Assembly: GCF_037325665.1 (NCBI RefSeq)
Contig: NC_090246.1
Location: forward strand, 88,568,063-88,632,062
Source of the DNA: Littorina saxatilis
Taxonomy: Eukaryota > Mollusca > Gastropoda > Littorinimorpha > Littorinidae
Reading direction: 5' to 3'
DNA length: 64,000 bases
Positions within the stretch are counted from its first letter, which is position 1; each line of letters opens with the position of its first letter. This document shows positions 59,675-64,000 of this stretch, piece after piece. Both the position numbers and the translations under genes were made by a program. The notes beneath the pieces were generated by a model. The model was given only the letters and a program-made list of their open reading frames with translations. It was not told where the DNA came from and did not search any database.

Positions 59675-62600
59675 AGTTTAGATGTGTGTGCTTGGGTGTG
59701 TGTGTACAGGTAAGTGTTTCATTTCATTTCATTAAATTTACTCTATTGTTCCAATGATGGGAAATTCGGGTCGCTTCCTCCCAGGGAAAAGCTTGCAGCA
59801 ACAAGAGTCGCGCTACCAAGGTGTGTGCGTGTTTAGGTGTATTCAGCCACCTGTACTTCTGGCAGAATGACCAAGGCCTTTTACGTGCCACTGTGGTGAC
59901 ACGGAGGTGGGACATGGATACCGTCTCTGGGTCCGCATATAAAGATGACCCGTGTCCGGCCCTGCCGAGATTCGAACCTGTGACCTTATGATCACAGGTC
60001 CAGTGCTCTACCAACTGAACTACCCGGGCCCCTATGCGAATGTTTGGAGTAACTCACAGTCCTTTGGACCAGTCTTCGCTGATATCATTCCACTCGAAGG
60101 GCGCCAGGTGGTTGCCGTCAAGTTTGGCGAAGGCAAAGATGGCGTGACTACATAGCAGTGGGTCGATGTCCTCAGGAAAGAAGGACGCGTCACCGTTCCG
60201 GTACTGAGACCAGTTAGTGTAGTAACACACACGCCGCTGGCATCCTGAAACAGAGAGGAAAATGGCTGCCACGGTTGTTTCTCTTTAGAGAAAATGCAGA
60301 CGTAATATCGTCCTAATTGTCTCCCTTCCTCCGTCAAAATGGCTGTGCCGATGTTTTCCTTCTAAACCCCATGTAAATGAAAAAACATATGTACAGTTAA
60401 ATCCGTAACTTAAATGGTGTCTAAATTGACTTGTGTGCTTACATAATGCGAGAGCAGGTTCGGCAAACTTAGAGGCTTAGATTGCTGTTTGAATTGACAC
60501 TGAATTTCGAATACATTTTTGGACCTCCGATGTCGCATGCTGTAATTGCCAAACGGCTGAGAATAGGGAAGAAGAGCTACAGCCTACATGTGATTGTTTA
60601 CGTAAAGAAAAAAGTCTACTTTCATAACATATACCAGAAACATCTCTGTGCTGTTAAACAGCCACTACAAACGAAATATTAATTCTTGATAATTATTAGA
60701 CAATTATGTCTTTACATATCTTCTTCTTCTTCTTCTTCTTCTTCTTCTGCGTTCGTTTTTTTGCACGAGTTTTACGTGTATGTCTTTACATATCATTACT
60801 CGCTGTTTCGTCTCCACTTACCACTGGTTACCGGCGGACTTTGGGTTGTTTCTGACGGATTTTCGGCATTCACTGAGGGACTTTGGGTCGTTTCTGGAGG
60901 ACTTTCGGCAGTCGCTGAGGGACTTTGGGTTGTTTCTGGAGGACTTTCGGCAGTCACTGAAGGACTTTGGGTCAGCGCAGGGGTACTTTGGGTCGTTAGC
61001 GTTGACCTTGGCCGCTTGGCCTGGAGGTCACAGACGATGGGAATGTCGAAGTGAAAGCTGTAAGGCCGGCTGACGGCATACATGGTTCCGGCGATGCACC
61101 TGCCCATGTATCAGACTAATTACTTGCCTTTACCTTGTTACAGTGGAACCTCCCCTTTACGGCCTTAACAAATCTAAGAAAATCCGGTCTTAAAAAGGAG
61201 GAAGTCTTAATTGGGGGGTGGGGGTTAGGGGTTGTTGTAACAGGGGGTCCCACTGTATACTGACCAGTGACGGTGAAAGTAACGAGCTAACAAGGAAACG
61301 AAGCAAGCAAGCATATTGTCAAGCTAACAAACAAACAAACAAACAAACAAACGGGGTGACTAACGAACAAACATTCAGCCAACCAACAGAACCAACGAAC
61401 GCAAGAACTAATAACCGAGCAACCAACCAAGCAACACGCAAGCTACCAACCAACCTACCAACCCAACTACCAACAAACAAACCATCCAACTAAGCAACGA
61501 ACAACTTAATAAACAAGAAATCACGCGTTGTTTCAGCGGGATGAGACTGCCAGAGAGACACAAATACAGACACATAGCTAGCCTACAACCGGCACCACCA
61601 CCACAACCATAACCACCAACGACGACGACGACAACAACAACGATAACAACAACGACGACAACAACAACAACAGCAACAACAACAGACCATTTGATGGGGT
61701 AATTCAGACAGACAGACAGGCAGACAGACAGGCAGACACGTACTCTTGAGGCTCCACTTACCAGTGGTATTTACCACATTCAAGTGGGTCGAGATAGAAT
61801 CCATCCACCTTGCCAGTGCAATCACACTCCGCTGTGGTGTGTGTGCGTTTGTTGTCATGCAAAATATACACACACACAAATCATTTTTAGTGCGCACATG
61901 TGCAAAATACAGTTCCCAAAGTTGAAAGATTATGTAGAAGGTGTTGCATAACGTTTTCTGTTAGTAAATAAATAAACAATATTGCAAATGTTCAGAGTAT
62001 ATCAAACTCAGGTTGAAAAATAACCTAAATAATTTGATGTTGAAATGCTGGATTTAAAAAGGTCTGTTCTTGGTACCGTTGAAGGTACATGTATGATTAA
62101 ATGCACGTCCTTTGGTATATATTGTTTTTACCGTAAACAGCCTCATCGCAAAGCATCTTGCTAGTTATTTGTGTTAGACGAGTTAAGTGTATCAATGTTG
62201 ATTTCCGCCCTGATATCACCCTTCGTGGTGGACTGGGCGTTAAGCAAACAAACAAACAAACAAATGTTGATTTGTATTCGCACACATGACAATACTGCCT
62301 CACATTAAAGGTTTAGTTCAACAAATTAAGAGTAAGTTTATATAATGTTGCTTCATTTCGCATAGCGGGACAATAATGCGCTAAATAAATATGAACTTGT
62401 CAACTTCTTAGAAACCTTTAGAAAATAAAGCAAATACAAGATTTACAAATGGCACATTGTTGGACAGGCAATAGGACATTACCCGCTATTTTGACTAAAC
62501 AGACAGTTTTCTTCCCCACGAGATAAGCCTGTTGATGTGTCAACAACGGCAGAGCCGGAGTGAGACCGCAGCAGTCGAGTAAAGGAAACATTTTCATTGA

Positions 62601-62819
62601 ATCAGTGCATGATCAAAGAAATTGATTTCGTCACCAAAGCTTGGTACATGTACATATTTTCATACAAACTCACTTCAGTTACTAAGAGCGAAGAAGGAAT
62701 GCGCGATATATGATATGAAACAAAGTGTGAAGCACACTACAAACAAACAACTCACCAGTACGAAAAAGACCAATCAGTGCTGACATTGCCAGGAGGACTG
62801 TTCCAAACCGTGAAAACAT
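45820..62819 (-). CDS. Secreted chitinase, GH18 with degenerate N-terminal CBM14 (gene 2)
   Basis: Coding exons in transcript order: 62819-62756, 61831-61762, 61099-60822, 60244-60058, 58537-58285, 57594-57473, 53525-53402, 52660-52478, 51327-51208, 45954-45820. Phases match gene 1 throughout and give 511 aa. Seen: signal peptide ([19 protein letters not shown]), a CBM14-like region (24-69) in which the fourth and sixth Cys of gene 1 are absent (Arg56 replaces the fourth) and an extra Cys sits at 24, a linker of [14 protein letters not shown] repeats, then GH18 (138-511) with catalytic [10 protein letters not shown] (Glu264), NLMTYDLHG and [12 protein letters not shown]. The C-terminus ends CNK, two residues shorter than gene 1. 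Donors GTCAGT (after 57473) and GTATTT (after 51208) are weaker than their gene 1 counterparts. It should hydrolyse chitin, but chitin anchoring through the CBM is doubtful. Confidence 0.92.
45955..46250 (-). repeat. About seven acceptor-derived ~44-bp units before the last exon of gene 2
   Basis: Units of the form (minus strand) TGAAATACATCAAAAGCAAC...TTTCTCCAG. The array continues after the LINE at 50966-51090. Confidence 0.85.
46251..47641 (+). mobile_element. L1/Tx1-like LINE, part 1 (reverse transcriptase)
   Basis: Antisense within intron 9 of gene 2. Reading: [54 protein letters not shown] (RT catalytic Asp), [28 protein letters not shown] (catalytic DD), [15 protein letters not shown]. 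These motifs fit L1/Tx1-type LINEs. The endonuclease end is missing (5' truncation). There are frameshifts near 46740 and 46835. A HINE-like repeat interrupts it at 47642. Confidence 0.85.
47642..48492 (-). mobile_element. HINE-like repeat, copy 13 (subfamily A), inside the LINE
   Basis: Inserted in a T run of the LINE, between the FLY and FLWKGKP parts of its ORF. Complete, with ATATTTAG hairpin. Confidence 0.88.
48493..48992 (+). mobile_element. L1/Tx1-like LINE, part 2
   Basis: C-terminal region: [41 protein letters not shown] and so on, up to PFVQTNFF. The RT ORF part has one stop near 48770. Confidence 0.82.
48993..49886 (-). mobile_element. HINE-like repeat, copy 14 (subfamily A), inside the LINE
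   Basis: Again in a T run of the LINE. CTGT and TG tract, ATATTTAG-type 5' motif and hairpin. Confidence 0.88.
49887..50965 (+). mobile_element. L1/Tx1-like LINE, part 3 with 3' end and A-rich tail
   Basis: Resumes with [20 protein letters not shown], then [20 protein letters not shown] and a degraded zinc-cluster region. A 3' untranslated region follows with TATATA repeats, then an A-rich tail (50946-50962). It then returns to the acceptor minisatellite in which the LINE landed. Confidence 0.82.
50966..51110 (-). repeat. Acceptor-derived minisatellite beyond the LINE, about three units
   Basis: Near-identical units GAAACATGTTGCTTTTGATG/TATTTCATCTGGAGAGACAATA (plus strand). The LINE split the array. 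Confidence 0.85.
51417..51550. repeat. (TG)n microsatellite in intron 8 of gene 2
   Basis: Starts about 90 bases from the exon at 51327. Perfect at first, then interrupted by TTTG and TATG. Confidence 0.92.
51551..52107. other. Intron 8 of gene 2, no feature recognised
   Basis: AT-rich sequence. No frame, repeat or RNA gene that I can support. Confidence 0.5.
52108..52470 (+). mobile_element. tRNA-derived SINE, family 2
   Basis: Head with box A (GACCTAGTTGATAAGACACC) and box B (GGTTCGATTCCCGG), a body ending ACGTGTGTACGTGG, and a (GAA)n tail. It shares its 3' half with the families at 54905 and 58953, so these are probably mosaic relatives. Confidence 0.82.
52612..52783 (-). repeat. 89-bp tandem duplication across an exon start and its acceptor
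   Basis: The first ~49 bases of the exon 52660-52478 with its acceptor (52612-52700) are repeated at 52701-52783. The copy is a decoy partial exon upstream of the real one. Confidence 0.85.
52797..53345 (-). repeat. Retroposon with (AATC)n-type tail
   Basis: Plus-strand start TCAATCAATCAATATGAAGC, then TTATATAGCGCGTATTCCGT, shared with the tail of the SINE at 55571. The rest is GC-richer and has no clear tRNA head. Confidence 0.6.
53569..53821. mobile_element. MITE with ~35-bp inverted ends, copy 1
   Basis: Starts TGTGACCCTCCACCACG and ends CGTCGTGGAGGGTCACA. There is no ORF. A second copy, in the opposite orientation, is at 54165-54413. Confidence 0.85.
53990..54620. repeat. Interspersed repeat split by a MITE
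   Basis: Begins TTTGGTGTTTAACGTC followed by ACCACGAAGGTTATATCGCG, and ends near TCGCCTCTTACGACATGCTG and the G run at 54616. Both look like parts of one retroposon into which the MITE at 54165 inserted. Confidence 0.55.
54165..54413. mobile_element. MITE with ~35-bp inverted ends, copy 2 (opposite orientation)
   Basis: Ends ACCCTCCACCACGG and CGTGGTGGAGGGTCACA. Its interior is the reverse complement of copy 1 with few differences. Confidence 0.85.
54905..55268 (-). mobile_element. tRNA-derived SINE, family 3, copy 1
   Basis: Minus-strand head GTCGGTAGCGCGCTGG (box A) and GAGTTCGTCCCCAC (box B), body near-identical to the copy at 58953, and a (GAA)n-type tail. It abuts a LINE fragment. Confidence 0.82.
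55272..55570 (+). mobile_element. CR1/jockey-like LINE C-terminal fragment, part 1
   Basis: Reads [37 protein letters not shown] and [19 protein letters not shown]. This is the usual C-terminal tail of animal endonuclease/reverse transcriptase LINEs. The ORF continues after a SINE at 56078. Confidence 0.78.
55571..56077 (-). mobile_element. tRNA-derived SINE, family 4, inserted in the LINE
   Basis: Minus-strand head GGTGGCCGAGTGGTAACGCA (box A) and TGCGTGTTCGACCCTGGG (box B), with an (AATC)n-type tail at the plus-strand left end. Short AGGA duplication at its edges. Removing it restores the LINE reading [11 protein letters not shown]. Confidence 0.85.
56078..56520 (+). mobile_element. CR1/jockey-like LINE C-terminal fragment, part 2
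   Basis: [20 protein letters not shown] and [10 protein letters not shown] form the terminal Cys/His cluster of the LINE. The frame ends at TGA near 56304 and a 3' untranslated stretch follows. Confidence 0.78.
56521..57265. other. Intron 6 of gene 2, unassigned
   Basis: Contains an (ATACA)n run (56640-56662) and, at 57195, AATAAAGTTTTGTTTAAACC, like a retroposon 3' end. No gene is seen. Confidence 0.45.
57270..57460. repeat. GA / GACA microsatellite
   Basis: Lies just past the donor of the exon 57594-57473, in the same relative place as the CT/CTGT tract of gene 1. Confidence 0.88.
58953..59291 (-). mobile_element. tRNA-derived SINE, family 3, copy 2 with 13-bp target duplication
   Basis: Flanked by GCAGTTAACTTGT at 58940-58952 and 59292-59304. 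Intact head with box A and box B. It sits in intron 4 of gene 2 at a site that gene 1 lacks, so it came after the duplication. Confidence 0.9.
59640..59672. repeat. (GCGT)n microsatellite
   Basis: Seven to eight perfect units. Confidence 0.9.
59720..60033 (-). mobile_element. tRNA-derived SINE, family 5
   Basis: Minus-strand head TAGTTCAGTTGGTAGAGCAC (box A) and GGTTCGAATCTCGG (box B), body with TATCCATGTCCC, and an (AATGA)n-type tail. It ends 25 bases from the exon 60244-60058. Confidence 0.85.
60717..60785 (-). repeat. SINE 3' tail fragment with (CTT)n
   Basis: TTC/CTT run followed by TTTGCACGAGTTTTACGTG, the 3' end of SINE families 2 and 3 in the minus direction. Confidence 0.65.
61141..61255. 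mobile_element. 115-bp MITE with TA target duplication
   Basis: Inverted ends CAGTGGAACCTCCCC and GGGGGTCCCACTG, flanked by TA on both sides. Mariner/Tc1-type size and target. It is in intron 2 of gene 2. Confidence 0.75.
61256..61761. repeat. (ACAA)n, (ACGAC)n and GACA-rich stretch
   Basis: Low-complexity purine/AC runs at 61320-61350, 61440-61490, 61600-61685 and 61705-61740. No gene. Confidence 0.6.
62205..62262 (+). repeat. 3' fragment of SINE family 1
   Basis: CCTGATATCACCCTTCGTGG, then CTGGGCGTTAAGC and (AAAC)n, as at the end of the SINE at 40262. Confidence 0.8.
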
Positions 62820-62822
62820 CTG

Positions 62823-63600
62823 TCATGAGAAAGTGAATTCTTTTTAAACACAACGTTTCACATGAGAGTGGACATTTTGAGGTAGAAATGCAACGCAAGG
62901 AAATTGTAATAATGAGATTCATTTCCCATTGAAAACCTATCAATCAAAGAAACAAAAGACAGTCAAAAAGACAAAAATAAAGAAAACAAAAGAAAGATTA
63001 AATGCTGTTTTTTTTCAGATTGTCGAGCTTCTTAAAATGACAAATAGTATTAAATGCAGCTGCAGCTACAAAAAGAAAAGAAAAAGGAATTATACGCTGT
63101 TCACTGAAATTTTAGTTTTTGGACACAGTATTTATATTTGGAACTCAAAGCACAATTACAAATTTTCAAAACGTTTCCAAAGTAAGTTGCTCCAATATCA
63201 TGGCGTATTTTTTTGATTCTATTGGCGTTTACATATTCGGAGCTTTACTGTGCAAACATGGCCGCAAGGCTGAACAGTTATGTATGCATGCTTACCATTT
63301 TACATGTAAACGTGCGATTCCTGGGTTGTCCAAACTAGATTGCTCATACGTGGTTATCCAACTCGGAAATTCACGCTCGGGGTCGCAAATACTTTACCAT
63401 CTCAGTAAACGTAGTACGACAGCCCAGTTTGTCCTGCAAACCAGACTGACAATTTGACCAGTCTGCGACCGACAGAAGAAGTTAACTAGTTCCAATCAAA
63501 GGAAGTTCCTTGAAATCCTCACTGGCGCGTGGAACTTCTGTGGTTCAGTTAGCCCAGCCTTAGCTCTCCTGATGTTTTCTACCCGAAATCAACCCCCTCC
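62823..63600. other. Upstream region of chitinase gene 2, no firm feature
   Basis: A TTGCAG-like acceptor context (CATGACAG on the minus strand) sits directly before the ATG at 62819, so a leader exon should lie here. An ATG followed by GTAAGC on the minus strand near 63297 is a weak candidate. No TATA box as good as that of gene 1 is seen. Confidence 0.35.
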
Positions 63601-63623
63601 CTTACTCTGTCTCTGTCCCTCTG

Positions 63624-63706
<83 letters not shown>

Positions 63707-63816
63707 CTCTCTCTCTCTCTCATTCTCTCTCTCTCTCTGTCGCAAACACACACTTACACACCCCTCACTCTCTCTCTCTCTGTTTCTCTCTCTCTCTGTT
63801 TCTCTCTCTCTCTGTT

Positions 63817-63875
<59 letters not shown>

Positions 63876-63896
63876 AACACACACTTACACACACCC

Positions 63897-63950
<54 letters not shown>

Positions 63951-63955
63951 CCCCT
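63601..63955. repeat. (CT)n microsatellite block
   Basis: CT runs broken by two near-identical CGCAAACACACACTTACACA segments (63741 and 63873), showing that a ~130-bp piece of the tract was duplicated. Confidence 0.92.
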
Positions 63956-64000
63956 TATGTTTATAAGATGCATTTGGCACTATACCAAACTGTTGCCACC

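Noticed and set aside
61218-61493. A 91-codon Asn/Thr/Gln-rich protein
   Set aside because: It translates (ACAA)n-type low-complexity DNA in intron 2 of gene 2.

Overview
The window looks like nuclear DNA of a marine mollusc, probably a gastropod. Its only clear host genes are two spliced chitinases. The rest is dense in (TG)n, (CT)n and (CTGT)n microsatellites, several tRNA-headed SINE families, LINE pieces and about fourteen copies of one ~0.85 kb repeat. The species cannot be named from the sequence alone.

Region 1 (1-22,000). A 14.6 kb Polinton/Maverick (1129-15721) lies inside the (TG)n tract of one ~0.85 kb repeat. It has 219-bp terminal inverted repeats and a 6-bp target duplication. 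Its right half holds an open protein-primed DNA polymerase gene. Its left half holds a packaging ATPase and a tandemly duplicated block of capsid, protease and integrase pieces. To its right are more repeats, foldbacks and microsatellites.

Region 2 (20,100-41,300, + strand). This is a ten-coding-exon chitinase gene encoding 519 aa: signal peptide, N-terminal CBM14 chitin-binding domain, Ser/Thr-rich linker and a complete GH18 domain with the catalytic motif [15 protein letters not shown]-driven first exon is proposed at about 20130-20169. Its introns carry LINE, mariner, SINE, RTE-derived and ~0.85 kb repeat insertions.

Region 3 (41,300-45,800) is the spacer between the genes. Both of its edges are mirror images of each other. 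Region 4 (62,819-45,820, - strand) is a second chitinase with the same exon phases and, for eight of ten exons, the same exon lengths (511 aa). The genes are therefore an inverted, tail-to-tail duplication. Their GH18 exons are very similar, but the chitin-binding exons have diverged and the second copy has lost two of the six conserved cysteines. Copies of the last exon's splice acceptor have been amplified in both genes.

The ~0.85 kb repeat has a 5' subterminal motif that matches the stem of a 3' hairpin and a microsatellite in the body. This recalls Helentron-derived HINE/DINE-1 elements. Two subfamilies differ by coordinated changes at the 5' motif and at both hairpin arms.
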